DNA of 64,000 nt from Armatimonadota bacterium (GCA_031459855.1 JAVKHP010000001.1:1346059-1410058); one strand, 5' to 3'. Positions 34,663 through 43,677 are shown, counted from the first letter of the stretch. Made by a program: numbers and translations. Notes: generated by a model not told the origin, from the sequence alone.

Positions 34663-35703
34663 ATGGGCGGGTTCGCGAGGTTGAGTGTGGTGGTGGCCCT
34701 GGTGGTGGCGGTGGCCGGACCATCGTTGGCCGCGCCAGGTGGGACGCTGGAGATCAAGACGCTCTCCCTGGGATTCGGCGTGGACCCCGTATTTGCGCCG
34801 CATATCATCGCCATGGAGAAGGGATGGTTTCGTGAGGCCGGCTTCGAGCGGGTCGAGACCAAGACGTTCACCGCCGGCGCGCTCGCCGGCGAAGCGCTGG
34901 CGGCGGGGCAGATCCAGTTGTGGACGCCCGGCAACCTGCCCCCGATCAGCATGCGGCACAACGGGCTGCCGATCGTGGTCCTGGGCACCAATACCCTGGC
35001 CTACATCGACAGGCTGGTGGTACGGGCCGACGCCAACGTCCAGCGACCGGCCGACCTCTACAACATCCGCATCGGGCTCCTGGAGGGGTCGGTGGCTTCA
35101 GCTGTGCTCTATCGTATCGCTGAGTACTACCGGCTCGACGTGCGACGGTTGCAGGTCGTGAACCTGCCGCCGCCGGAGCAGCTCACGTCGCTGATCAACA
35201 ACAACATTCAGGCGTTCATCTGCTGGAACCCCTGGCCGTACCTCGCGCAGCAGCGGGCCAACGTGAAGATCCTGCATACGGGGACCGTGAGCCACTTTGC
35301 CGACGACGACGGCCGCAAGGTCCAGACCTCCAACACCCGGTCCATCTTCGTGGTTTCCGAGGACTTCATCCGGCGGTCGCCCAACGCCGCCCGGGCCATG
35401 ATGCGGGTGTTGCTGCGGGCCCAGCTGTACGTGTCGGACCCGAAGAACCGCGACGAGGTCATTGCGACCATCTCCAGGTTCCTGCAGCAGCCGGTAGAGC
35501 AGAACCGCGCGCTGTGGGGCGACTACGTCTTCGACCCCCGCTTCGACAAGAAGTACTGGGAGGACATGAAGGTCTACACGGATTTCCTGGCCAAGACCGG
35601 GCGCATCCGCAATCCGGTGGACCCCCTGGAGTACACCTACACCGGGTATGTGGAGGAGTTCAACCCGGCCCTGGTGACGCTGAGGGGGAAGTGGAAGCCG
35701 TAG
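34663..35703 (+). CDS. ABC transporter substrate-binding protein (SsuA/TauA/NMT1-like)
   Basis: 346 residues with a signal peptide (about 1-24, LSVVVALVVAVAGPSLAAP) and no lipobox. ISMEKG-type family landmark reads HIIAMEKGWFREAGFE; the GQIQLWTPGNLPP and INNNIQAFICWNPWPYLAQQ segments belong to the type II solute-binding fold. GGAGG lies just before ATG 34663. Ligand unknown; the enzymes around it favour a sugar-like or esterified sugar compound rather than a sulfonate. Confidence 0.9.
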   Translation: MGGFARLSVVVALVVAVAGPSLAAPGGTLEIKTLSLGFGVDPVFAPHIIAMEKGWFREAGFERVETKTFTAGALAGEALAAGQIQLWTPGNLPPISMRHNGLPIVVLGTNTLAYIDRLVVRADANVQRPADLYNIRIGLLEGSVASAVLYRIAEYYRLDVRRLQVVNLPPPEQLTSLINNNIQAFICWNPWPYLAQQRANVKILHTGTVSHFADDDGRKVQTSNTRSIFVVSEDFIRRSPNAARAMMRVLLRAQLYVSDPKNRDEVIATISRFLQQPVEQNRALWGDYVFDPRFDKKYWEDMKVYTDFLAKTGRIRNPVDPLEYTYTGYVEEFNPALVTLRGKWKP

Positions 35704-35709
35704 GCGCGC

Positions 35710-36744
35710 ATGAGCCGTAAGCGTCCCGGCTTCGGCATCATCGGCGCCGGGTACATCAGTGACTACCACATCGTGGGCCTGCGCGAGGCCGGCGCCGAGG
35801 TGCTGGCCCTGTGCGGGCGCCGGGCCGAGGCGGTGCGGGCCAAGGCGATGCGCTACGGTATTCCGTACGCCACCACCGACCCTGATGCGCTGCTGGCACG
35901 GGAGGACGTCGATGCGGTGGTGATCGCGACCCCCGATTCTACCCACGAGTCGCTCGCCCTGGCCGCAGTGCGCGCGCACAAACCGATGCTGATCCAGAAA
36001 CCCATGGCGCGCAACGGGGCGGAGTGCCGGCGCATTCTGGCGGCGGCCGAGGCGGCCGGTGTGCCGGTCTTCGTGAGCTTCATGCACCGCTATCTGGAGG
36101 AAGTGGAGCAGACGCGCCGCCTGCTGGTCCAGGGGACGCTGGGGCCGATCCACAGCGTTCGTCAGCGCAACGCCACGCCGGGAGCCGGGTGGGCAGCCTG
36201 GTTCTACCGGAAGGCCGATGTGGGTGGGGGCGTCGTGCTGCAGCTCGGTACCCACGGGATCGACCTGCTGCGGCACCTGTTCGGAGAGATCGCGGCTGTC
36301 TGGGCCACGACGGCCACGTTCCGCCGGGAGCGCGTGCTGGACGACGGCACGGTGGTGTACCCCGACAACGAGGATCATGCGGTCGCGGTGTACCGCTTCG
36401 CGTCGGGCCTGCGGGCCGTACACGAGATGGACTACACCGAGGTAGCGGGCACCGACCGGTTCCGGATGGAAATCTACGGCGAGCGCGGCACGGCATGGCT
36501 GCGCACGGAGCGCGGGCGCCTGGCCGTGGCGGTGCCCGACGCGACCGGCAAGCCCGCGTGGTCTGCCCTCGACCTACCGCCCGAGCGCCCCGGGGCCAGA
36601 CAGCACGCGCACCTGATCGCCATGCTGCGGGGCGAGGTGCCACCGGACGACTCGGGGCGGGCCGGCCTGGCATCGGTCCTTGTGGCCGAGGCGATCTACC
36701 GGTCGGCGGCCTCGGGCCACTGGGAGGACGTTGAGCGGTGGTGA
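35710..36744 (+). CDS. Gfo/Idh/MocA family oxidoreductase 1
   Basis: 344 residues. Rossmann motif FGIIGAGYISDYHIVGLREA at the start, MLIQKPMARNGAECRRIL (EKP-like, here QKP), then the substrate domain with GGVVLQLGTHGIDLLRHLFGE. It oxidises or epimerises a polyol or sugar with NAD(P). The Glu of EKP is Gln, which is seen in some members. Starts 6 bp after the binding-protein gene and overlaps the next dehydrogenase gene. Confidence 0.9.
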   Translation: MSRKRPGFGIIGAGYISDYHIVGLREAGAEVLALCGRRAEAVRAKAMRYGIPYATTDPDALLAREDVDAVVIATPDSTHESLALAAVRAHKPMLIQKPMARNGAECRRILAAAEAAGVPVFVSFMHRYLEEVEQTRRLLVQGTLGPIHSVRQRNATPGAGWAAWFYRKADVGGGVVLQLGTHGIDLLRHLFGEIAAVWATTATFRRERVLDDGTVVYPDNEDHAVAVYRFASGLRAVHEMDYTEVAGTDRFRMEIYGERGTAWLRTERGRLAVAVPDATGKPAWSALDLPPERPGARQHAHLIAMLRGEVPPDDSGRAGLASVLVAEAIYRSAASGHWEDVERW

Positions 36745-37793
36745 GCACGCCCATCAGGTTTGGTGTGCTCAGCTTTGCCCACTACCACGCCGAGTTCTGG
36801 GCGGAGGCGGTCGCGAACCATCCCGAGGCGCGTCTGGCGGGCGTGTGGGACGAGGATCGCTCCCGAGGAGAGGCCGCCGCGGCCCGCCATGGCACCCGCT
36901 ACTTCGCCGAGCTGAACGCCCTGCTGCGGGAGTGCGACGCGGTGGGCGTCACGTCCGAGACCGCCCGACACGCCGATCTCGTGGAGGAAGCGGCCCGTGC
37001 CGGCGTGCACATCCTGTGCGAGAAGCCCATGGCTGCCACGCTCGCCGATTGCGACCGCATACAGCGTGCGGTCGAAGCGTCCGGGGTCGTGTTCATGCAG
37101 AACTTCCCCAAGCGCTTCGACCCGGTCAACCTCGACCTGGTCGCCCGAGTCCGGAGGGGCGATCTCGGTCACGTGGTCCTCGTGCGGATCCGACACGGCC
37201 ATGGCAGAGGCCACCAGCCAGAGTTCTTGCGGCAGTGGTTTGTCGACCCCGACCTGGCCGGTGGCGGGGCGCTGCTGGACGAGGGCGTGCACGCCGCTGA
37301 CTTTCTGCTGTGGCTGCTCGGTCCCCCTGAGCAGGTGACCGCGGTCGTGTCCCACCGGGCGCTGGGATTGCGGGCGGAAGACACAGCCGCGGCGATCTTC
37401 ACCTTCCCGGAGGGCAGCCTGGCCGAGGTCGTCACGAGCTGGAGCTTCGCCGCGGCCGAGCAGTCCATCGAGGTGTACGGGACCGAGGGGACGGCCCTGC
37501 TGTCGGGCGTCGATCTGGCATCGCGGGACTTTGCGTGCCCTCCTCACCTGAAAGTCTTCCGGCGCGGCGGCACTGTTGGCACGTGGGAACCTTCGCCCGC
37601 AACCACGACCTTCGGCGGCCAGCGGTTCCATCAGAGCGGCCCCAGGCATTTCATCGAGTGCCTGCGCGGCGGCCGGCAGCCGCAGCTTGGCGTGGAGGAA
37701 GGCCGGCGCGCTGTGGAGATGGTCCTCGCAGCCTACCGCGCCGCAGCCAGCGGGCGCAGCGAGTCTGTGGTCTTTGCGAGGGCGCCGCGGTGA
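36738..37793 (+). CDS. Gfo/Idh/MocA family oxidoreductase 2
   Basis: 351 residues. Rossmann start FGVLSFAHYHAEFWAEAVAN (degenerate, without G-x-G-x-x-G), EKP motif LCEKPMAATLADCDRI, then VFMQNFPKRFDPVN and LLDEGVHAADFLLWLLGPPE. The nucleotide loop being altered to LSFAHYH is a known subtype. GTG 36738 has GGGAGG 10 bp upstream; GTG 36741 is equally in frame. Two consecutive dehydrogenases suggest sequential oxidation and reduction through a keto intermediate. Confidence 0.9.
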   Translation: MVSTPIRFGVLSFAHYHAEFWAEAVANHPEARLAGVWDEDRSRGEAAAARHGTRYFAELNALLRECDAVGVTSETARHADLVEEAARAGVHILCEKPMAATLADCDRIQRAVEASGVVFMQNFPKRFDPVNLDLVARVRRGDLGHVVLVRIRHGHGRGHQPEFLRQWFVDPDLAGGGALLDEGVHAADFLLWLLGPPEQVTAVVSHRALGLRAEDTAAAIFTFPEGSLAEVVTSWSFAAAEQSIEVYGTEGTALLSGVDLASRDFACPPHLKVFRRGGTVGTWEPSPATTTFGGQRFHQSGPRHFIECLRGGRQPQLGVEEGRRAVEMVLAAYRAAASGRSESVVFARAPR

Positions 37794-39307
37794 TGGTGCC
37801 GGGCTACGAAGGGCTCAAGGCGTACTTCGGTGACCTGCACAGTCACTGCAACGTCGGGTACGGCTACGGCGCGCCCGAGGACGCCTATGCCAACGCGCGG
37901 CTGCAGCTGGATTTCGCCAGCGTGACGGCCCACGCGGCCTGGCCGGACATGCCTGCTTCCGACGCTCGGCTGTCGGACACCATCGCGTATCACCAGCGCG
38001 GCTTCGCACAGGCAGCGGCCCGGTGGCCCCGCCTGCGGGCGGTGACCAATGCGGCCAACGACGAGGGGCGCTTTGTCACCTTCCTCAGCTACGAGTGGCA
38101 CTCCCTGCGCTACGGTGACTACAACGTCTACTATCGGGACGGCGATGGCGAGATCGTGCCCGCGGTCGATCTGGAGGGGCTTCAGGCGGCGATACGGGAG
38201 CTGACCGCTGCGGGTCGACCCGCGCTCCTCATCCCCCATCACATCGGCTACCGGGTCGGCTACCGGGGCATCGATTGGGCAGCGTTTGCCCCGGAGTGCT
38301 CGCCCATCGTCGAAATCGTTTCCATGCACGGCGTCGCCGAGTCCGACGACGCCCCCTATCCGTATCTCCACACCATGGGCCCACGGCACGGCCCCAGCAC
38401 CATGCAGCACGGCTTGCGGCTTGGGAAGGTGTTTGGTGTCATCGGATCCACCGACCACCACGCTGCCCATCCCGGGAGCCACGGATGGGGGCGCGCCGGA
38501 GTCTGGGCTGCCGAGCTGACGCGCCAGGCGATCTGGGAGGCGCTGCGGCGACGTAGGACGTACGCCTTGACCGGCGACCGTATTGTGCTGGCCTTTGCCG
38601 TCAACGGGCAGCCGATGGGATCAATCCTGGGTTTCGCCCGCCGCCGGCGTATCGAGGTGGCCGTTGAGGCTGGAGGTGCGATCGACTACGTCGATGTGGT
38701 GCACAATGGTCGGTTGCTTCATCGGTGGACACCCGCTGTGCGTGATGACACCTCCGACTCCTGGAAGGTGGCGCTGGAATTGGGGTGGGGGGATCGAGCC
38801 GTGCCCGTTCGATGGCGGGTCGACCTCAGCGTGGAGCACGGCCGGTTGTTGGACGTAGAACCGCGGCTGCGGGGCCACGACGTGGTGTCCCCCGGGGGAG
38901 GGAGTACTGAGCATCTCGTCCTGAGCGCATGGGAACGTCGTGGGGATCGGGTTCTGCTCGAGACCACCACCTGGGGCAACCCCAATCCGTTGACGCCCGG
39001 CATCCAGGCCATCAGCCTGCACGTCGCCGGCGCTGAGGCCACCCGGATTGTGGGGCGTATCAACGACCAAGACGTCGCCGTCTCGCTGGCCGCGCTCCGG
39101 GACGGCGCGGAGGTGCGCTATCTCGGGGGATTTCGCACAGCGGCGTTTCGGTTCGGCCGCGCAGCAAGCCGCGGCGAGTTTTCTGGATCCTTTGCGCTGG
39201 AGCATGAGAGCGAAGGTGAGGGCGACTGGTACTACGTCAGGGTACGCCAGACGAACCATCAGTGGGCCTGGAGCTCGCCCATCTGGGTAGGCAGGTCCAA
39301 CGCATGA
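37793..39307 (+). CDS. CehA/McbA-family PHP metallohydrolase 2
   Basis: 504 residues, last gene of the operon. The PHP site starts at residue 11 (YFGDLHSHCNVGYGYG), then FLSYEWHSLRYGDYN, LIPHHIGYRVG, EIVSMHG and VIGSTDHHAAHPGSHG, with IWEALRRRRTYALTGDRIVL. A C-terminal beta-domain of about 220 residues follows. Unlike the first CehA-like protein it lacks the N-terminal beta-sandwich, so the two are paralogues with distinct architectures. ATG 37793 overlaps the previous stop (TGATG). Confidence 0.83.
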   Translation: MVPGYEGLKAYFGDLHSHCNVGYGYGAPEDAYANARLQLDFASVTAHAAWPDMPASDARLSDTIAYHQRGFAQAAARWPRLRAVTNAANDEGRFVTFLSYEWHSLRYGDYNVYYRDGDGEIVPAVDLEGLQAAIRELTAAGRPALLIPHHIGYRVGYRGIDWAAFAPECSPIVEIVSMHGVAESDDAPYPYLHTMGPRHGPSTMQHGLRLGKVFGVIGSTDHHAAHPGSHGWGRAGVWAAELTRQAIWEALRRRRTYALTGDRIVLAFAVNGQPMGSILGFARRRRIEVAVEAGGAIDYVDVVHNGRLLHRWTPAVRDDTSDSWKVALELGWGDRAVPVRWRVDLSVEHGRLLDVEPRLRGHDVVSPGGGSTEHLVLSAWERRGDRVLLETTTWGNPNPLTPGIQAISLHVAGAEATRIVGRINDQDVAVSLAALRDGAEVRYLGGFRTAAFRFGRAASRGEFSGSFALEHESEGEGDWYYVRVRQTNHQWAWSSPIWVGRSNA

Positions 39308-39434
39308 CGTGGCCGATGGATTACCAAGGCCACCGGACTCAGGTCGCAGTCCGGGCCCTGGAGCATGGGGTCGGGCCGACGACCTCTTGAGCCTCTTCGT
39401 CGATCCCCTCCCGCGAGCGCCCCGCTCGCCCCTG

Positions 39435-39463
39435 TTGACGACCGCCGGCCGGGCTGCTATGGT
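39435..39463 (+). promoter_or_regulatory. Promoter of glnA
   Basis: TTGACG (39435-39440), 17-bp spacer, TATGGT (39458-39463), about 100 bp upstream of the start codon. This places the transcription start near 39470. Confidence 0.5.
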
Positions 39464-39522
39464 ATGGCCAAGTTCTCATAGCCTCGCTGGGCCATGACGC
39501 CCCCGGATCCGGGGGCGTTTTT
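39464..39522 (+). terminator. Leader stem followed by intrinsic terminator upstream of glnA
   Basis: A perfect 22-nt palindrome, 39497-39518 (ACGCCCCCGGA mirrored), runs straight into five T residues (39518-39522). Before it, ATGGCC (39464-39469) can pair with GGCCAT (39490-39495). If the predicted promoter is right, the terminator lies inside the glnA leader and could attenuate it. Otherwise it ends the upstream operon. Confidence 0.65.
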
Positions 39523-39563
39523 GCGTTCCTGCGGCCCCGCGGGGAGCGGAGGAGGGAGCTGGT

Positions 39564-41018
39564 ATGGCGATCGTGGGCGACCGCCCGACCGCCGACGTCG
39601 CGGCGAGTCCCGAGCAGGTCCTGGCCATGGCGCGCGAGCGGGGGGTCCAGATCGTGGACCTCCGGTTCACCGACCTGTTCGGCATGTGGCAGCACTTCTC
39701 GATCCCGGTCACCGAGCTGTCGGCCGACCTGTTCACCGACGGCATCGGCTTCGACGGCAGCAGCATCCGCGGCTTCCAGCACATCCACGAGTCGGACATG
39801 ATCCTCATCGGGGATCCGTCCACGGCCGTGGTCGACCCGCTCAGCCGCATCCCCACCATGCTGCTGACGTGCGACGTCTACGATCCCGTCACCCGCGGCC
39901 GCTACACCCGCGACCCCCGGTTCATCGCCCAGAAGGCGGAGGAGTACGTGCGCAAGAGCGGCATCGCCACCACGGTGTACTTCGGGCCGGAGGCGGAGTT
40001 CTTCGTGTTCGACGAGGTCCGCTACGACCAGACCGCCAACCAGGCGTTCTACATGGTGGACAGCAGCGAGGGCATCTGGAACAGCGGGCGCGACGAGAAG
40101 CCCAACCTGGGCTACAAGCCGCGGCACAAGGAGGGCTACTTCCCCGTGCCGCCGTCGGACAGCCTGCAGGAGTTCCGCAGCGAGCTGGTCCTGAAGATGC
40201 AGGAGGCCGGCATCGAAGTCGAGGTGCACCACCACGAGGTGGCCACCGCCGGGCAGTGCGAGGTCGACATGCGCTTCAAGAGCCTGACCCGCATGGGCGA
40301 CCAGATGCAGCTGTACAAGTACCTGGTGAAGATGCTGGCCCGCGCGCACTTCAAGACGGCCACCTTCATGCCCAAGCCCCTGTTCGGCGACAACGGCTCG
40401 GGCATGCACTGCCACCAGAGCCTGTGGAAGGACGGGGTGAACCTCTTCTACGATCCCCGCGGCTACGCCAACCTGAGCCAGCTGGCGCGGTGGTACATCG
40501 GCGGCCTGCTCAAGCACTCGCCTGCGCTGCTGGCGTTCGCGGCGCCCACGACCAACTCGTACCGGCGCCTGGTGCCCGGGTTCGAGGCACCGGTGAACCT
40601 GGTCTACTCCAAGCGCAACCGCAGCGCCGCCGTGCGCATCCCGGTCTACTCCAGCAACCCCAAGGCGGTGCGCATCGAGTACCGGCCGCCCGACCCCCTG
40701 GCCAACCCCTACCTGGCGTTCGCGGCCATGACCATGGCCGGGCTGGACGGCATCAAGCACAAGATCGACCCCGGGGAGCCCATGGACGTGGACCTGTACG
40801 AGCTGCCGCCCGAGGAAGCGGCCAAGGTCAAGCAGGTGCCCGGGTCGCTGGACGCGGCGCTCGCGGCGCTGGAGGCCGATCACGCCTTCCTGCTGGAGGG
40901 CGACGTGTTCACCAAGGACGTCATCGAGACCTGGATCGAGACCAAGCGCAGGAAAGAGGTCGACTACATCCGGCTGCGGCCCCACCCATCGGAGTTCTAC
41001 CTGTACTACGACGCGTAA
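39564..41018 (+). CDS. glnA: Glutamine synthetase, type I
   Basis: Makes glutamine from glutamate, ammonia and ATP in the cytosol. 484 residues, typical of GSI. Signatures: [17 protein letters not shown] near 70, [12 protein letters not shown] near 140, [13 protein letters not shown] near 225, [19 protein letters not shown] near 275, [23 protein letters not shown] near 355. Tyr412 in [20 protein letters not shown] matches the adenylylation site of the GSI-beta group, so GlnE-type control is possible. GGAGGAGGGAG before ATG 39564 is a strong ribosome site. Monocistronic, flanked by terminators. Confidence 0.98.
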   Translation: MAIVGDRPTADVAASPEQVLAMARERGVQIVDLRFTDLFGMWQHFSIPVTELSADLFTDGIGFDGSSIRGFQHIHESDMILIGDPSTAVVDPLSRIPTMLLTCDVYDPVTRGRYTRDPRFIAQKAEEYVRKSGIATTVYFGPEAEFFVFDEVRYDQTANQAFYMVDSSEGIWNSGRDEKPNLGYKPRHKEGYFPVPPSDSLQEFRSELVLKMQEAGIEVEVHHHEVATAGQCEVDMRFKSLTRMGDQMQLYKYLVKMLARAHFKTATFMPKPLFGDNGSGMHCHQSLWKDGVNLFYDPRGYANLSQLARWYIGGLLKHSPALLAFAAPTTNSYRRLVPGFEAPVNLVYSKRNRSAAVRIPVYSSNPKAVRIEYRPPDPLANPYLAFAAMTMAGLDGIKHKIDPGEPMDVDLYELPPEEAAKVKQVPGSLDAALAALEADHAFLLEGDVFTKDVIETWIETKRRKEVDYIRLRPHPSEFYLYYDA

Positions 41019-41052
41019 CGACGTCAGGCCGTCAGAGCACGGTGAGTCGCCG

Positions 41053-41080
41053 GGGGAGGCGGGAGCGCTCCCGCCTCCCC
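41053..41080 (+). terminator. Perfect 14-bp hairpin after glnA
   Basis: Arms 41053-41066 and 41067-41080 are exact reverse complements (GGGGAGGCGGGAGC and its complement), with no loop bases and no U-tract. It begins 35 bp past the glnA stop and is a likely transcription end signal or RNA 3' stabiliser. Confidence 0.65.
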
Positions 41081-41115
41081 GCGTGTTCCAGGCGAGCTGC
41101 GGCCGGGCTGCAGCC

Positions 41116-41223
41116 CTGCCGTGGGCACGTACCACCAGGAAGTGCTGCGCGCCTGCGCCTGCCAGTCCGCGTCTTGCTGCTGTCACCTCCTGCTGCCGTG
41201 GGCACGGTGCCACCAGGAAGTGC
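41116..41223. repeat. Two 31-bp direct repeats, 77 bp apart
   Basis: Copies at about 41116-41146 and 41193-41223 share CTGCCGTGGGCACG, a variable base or two, then CCACCAGGAAGTGC. The GTGGGCAC/GTGCCAC part is itself nearly palindromic. No gene is seen in 41019-41359 besides these elements. Confidence 0.65.
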
Positions 41224-41359
41224 AGGACGGGAGCAGAACCACGGGAGCAGAAACAGACACGCCCGGGTGAGCCCGCGCAGCGTGCGCGCTACGGCCACGG
41301 CGTGCCCCACCGCGCCGCGGGAGGAGGCGGGCCGTGAGGCGGGCTGCGAGGAGGCGGGT

Positions 41360-41761
41360 ATGGCGCAGGCGTCATTCGCCAGCGCCCTGGAAAGGCGCGA
41401 GGAGATCACCATCGCCGTCCGCGGGCGGCGCACCGGCAAGACGATCACGCTGCCGGTCTGGTTCGTGCACGACCGCGCGACGCTCTGGTTGTTGCCGGTG
41501 CGGGGGTCGCGCAGCCAGTGGTTCAAGAACGTCGTGGCCACCCCCACGATCACGGTGCGGGCCGGCCGGCAGCGGCAGACCCTGCCCGCCTACCCGGTGA
41601 GGGACGCCAGGACCGTGAGGGCGGTGGTGCGGAAGTTCCAGGCCAAGTACACGCCAGCCGAGATCGCCCGGTACTACGACGTCTTCGACGCGGCGGTGCG
41701 CGTGCCGCTGGGGACGGCGGCGCGCAGCCGACGCACGCGGGGTAGCAGGCGCCCCGCCTGA
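41360..41761 (+). CDS. Nitroreductase/quinone reductase family protein (deazaflavin-dependent split-barrel)
   Basis: 133 residues of the split beta-barrel fold related to F420-dependent nitroreductases: EEITIAVRGRRTGKTITLPVWFVHD, then LWLLPVRGSRSQWFKNVVATPTITV. The TGK/TGR and WFKN segments are family landmarks. Such proteins reduce quinones or nitro compounds with reduced F420, but several small members have no tested activity. It is monocistronic with GAGGAGGCGGGT before ATG 41360. A second possible F420 enzyme (LLM class) lies at 47598-48485. Confidence 0.72.
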   Translation: MAQASFASALERREEITIAVRGRRTGKTITLPVWFVHDRATLWLLPVRGSRSQWFKNVVATPTITVRAGRQRQTLPAYPVRDARTVRAVVRKFQAKYTPAEIARYYDVFDAAVRVPLGTAARSRRTRGSRRPA

Positions 41762-41783
41762 GCGCGCTGTCAGCCGACGTTCA

Positions 41784-41850
41784 CCGGACGGCGTCCGGGG
41801 CGTAGGCGGTGTGCCCGGGCGCAGGCGGTCTGCCGCCACACGCCGTCCGG
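41784..41850. repeat. Long inverted repeat in dpp upstream spacer
   Basis: CCGGACGGCGT (41784-41794) and ACGCCGTCCGG (41840-41850) are perfect 11-bp arms around a 45-nt loop that itself holds two 19-bp near-repeats (GGCGTAGGCGGTGTGCCCG type). It could end transcription of the upstream gene or form a structured leader. The remainder of 41762-42102 shows no gene; a good ribosome site lies at its right end. Confidence 0.6.
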
Positions 41851-42102
41851 GCGGTGCCGGCTACTCCTCGCCGCACGACGTCTAAGTGTGGCGGACCGCC
41901 CGCTGCGGTCCGGGCCGGGGGCGTGGTCCCGCAAGGCGCGTGGCACGGTCCGGACGTTGCGGCCCACCCGCCGTGGCAGGCGTTTGCTGTCACTTGCCTC
42001 CCGTCGCATCGGGGCAGGGGCCGGCATCCCGGCGTCAAACAGAACCTCGCAGACTGCACGCTACCGCAGAGCAGGTGCAGCGACGTCGTGGGAGGAGACA
42101 GC

Positions 42103-43674
42103 ATGCGTGTGTGGTTGGCGATCGTGCTCTCGGGCGTGGTCCTGGCGACGAGCGCCGCCGCCGGGCCCGCCCAGCCCCAGCGTGGCGGCACGGCGGTCGT
42201 CGCGCTGGGCAGCGATCCGGAGACGCTGAACCTGGGCATCACCACCAGTTTCCCCGTGGGCGCCGTCGGCGCCAGCCTGTACAACGGCCTGATCTGGGTG
42301 GACCCGCGCGGCGAGATCCAGCCGCAGCTGGCGGCGTCGTGGACGATCTCGCCCGACGGGCTGCAGTACACGTTCCAGCTGCGGCCCAACGTGAAGTGGC
42401 ACGACGGCCGGCCCTTCACCGCGGCAGACGTGAAGTTCACCATGGAGGAGGTCACCGGCAAGTACCAGGGGCGGTTCCGGCGCGCCTTCGAGCAGATGGA
42501 CCGCATCACCGTCGTCGGGCCGACGACGCTGGTGATCCGGTTCAAACGACCGTTCGCCCCGTTCCTGCGGCTGCTGTCGGTGTTCGACTGCCCGATCCTG
42601 CCCCAGCACGTCTACGCCGGCGGTGACGTCCTGCGCCACCCGCGCAACATGGAGCCGGTGGGCACCGGCCCGTTCCGGTTCCGCGAGTGGGTGCGCGGCG
42701 ACCGGATCGTCCTCGAGCGGAATCCGGACTACGTCGACCCCGTCTACCTCGACCGGCTGGTCTTCCGCGTCTTCCCCAGCCCCACGCTGCGCGTCACCGC
42801 GCTGGAGACCGGCGAGCTCGACCACATCTCCGACTTCTACCTGCCGAAGACCGACGTGGACCGCCTGCGGCGCAACCCCGCGATCCGCGTGCGTATCGGA
42901 CAGCCGATTCCCTCGGTGGGGTTCTTCTACATGAACACCCGCCGCCCGCCCCTCAACAACGTGAAGGTGCGGCAGGCGCTGGCCTTCGCCATCAACCGGG
43001 TGCAGATCACCCAGCAGGCGATGGCCGGGTTGGCCCGCCCGGCGCGCGGGCCGTTCGGCGACGGGTTCCGGTGGGCGTGGTCGCCGGCGGCGGACTTCAA
43101 CAAGCTCTACCCCTACAGCCCCGAGCGCGCAGCCGCGCTGCTGGACGAGGCGGGGTTCCCGCGGGGCGCGGGCGGCGAGCGGCCGATCCGCCTGCGGCTC
43201 GTCTACGACGCGGCACGGGCGCCGCTGGTGGCGGCGGCGGCCATCATCCAGGACAACCTCCGCGCGGTGGGCGTGGCGGTCGAGCTGGTGCCGGTGGACG
43301 CGGCGGTGCGCATCGACCGGGTCTACATGCGGGCCGACTTCGACCTGGCGCTGGAGACCTACACCAGCAGCGGCGACCCGGCCATCGGCTACCACCGCAT
43401 CTACGCCACGGCACCCCCGCGCGTGCCGTTCGTGAACGCCAGCGGCTACAGCAACCCCGCCGTGGACGAGCTCCTGACCCGCGCCACCGAAGCGACGTCG
43501 CGCGCGGCGCGCGCGCAGGCGTACGCCGAGGTCGGCAAGCTCCTGGCCGCGGACCTGCCGGCGCTGATGCTCTTCGACGAGGTGGGGGTGGACGCGGCCC
43601 GGGCCACCCTGCGCGGGGTGTGGACGGGCGCCGACGCGCGCGACCGGTGGGACGCGGTGTGGATCCAGAAGTAG
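42103..43674 (+). CDS. dppA: Peptide/nickel-type ABC transporter substrate-binding protein
   Basis: 523 residues, exported (signal peptide about 1-21). Family 5 binding protein: QRGGTAVVALGSDPETLN at the mature start, LAASWTISPDGLQYTFQLRPNVKWHDGRPF, NMEPVGTGPFRF and NVKVRQALAFAINR. GGAGGAGACAGC precedes ATG 42103. First gene of a full DppABCDF-type importer; ligand may be peptides or other oligomers. Confidence 0.93.
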   Translation: MRVWLAIVLSGVVLATSAAAGPAQPQRGGTAVVALGSDPETLNLGITTSFPVGAVGASLYNGLIWVDPRGEIQPQLAASWTISPDGLQYTFQLRPNVKWHDGRPFTAADVKFTMEEVTGKYQGRFRRAFEQMDRITVVGPTTLVIRFKRPFAPFLRLLSVFDCPILPQHVYAGGDVLRHPRNMEPVGTGPFRFREWVRGDRIVLERNPDYVDPVYLDRLVFRVFPSPTLRVTALETGELDHISDFYLPKTDVDRLRRNPAIRVRIGQPIPSVGFFYMNTRRPPLNNVKVRQALAFAINRVQITQQAMAGLARPARGPFGDGFRWAWSPAADFNKLYPYSPERAAALLDEAGFPRGAGGERPIRLRLVYDAARAPLVAAAAIIQDNLRAVGVAVELVPVDAAVRIDRVYMRADFDLALETYTSSGDPAIGYHRIYATAPPRVPFVNASGYSNPAVDELLTRATEATSRAARAQAYAEVGKLLAADLPALMLFDEVGVDAARATLRGVWTGADARDRWDAVWIQK

Positions 43675-43677
43675 CCG

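Noticed and set aside
32287-35703. Calling the operon's importer a taurine or sulfonate transporter (tau/ssu genes)
   Set aside because: Family resemblance does not fix the ligand. No sulfonate monooxygenase is present, and the surrounding enzymes are sugar-type.
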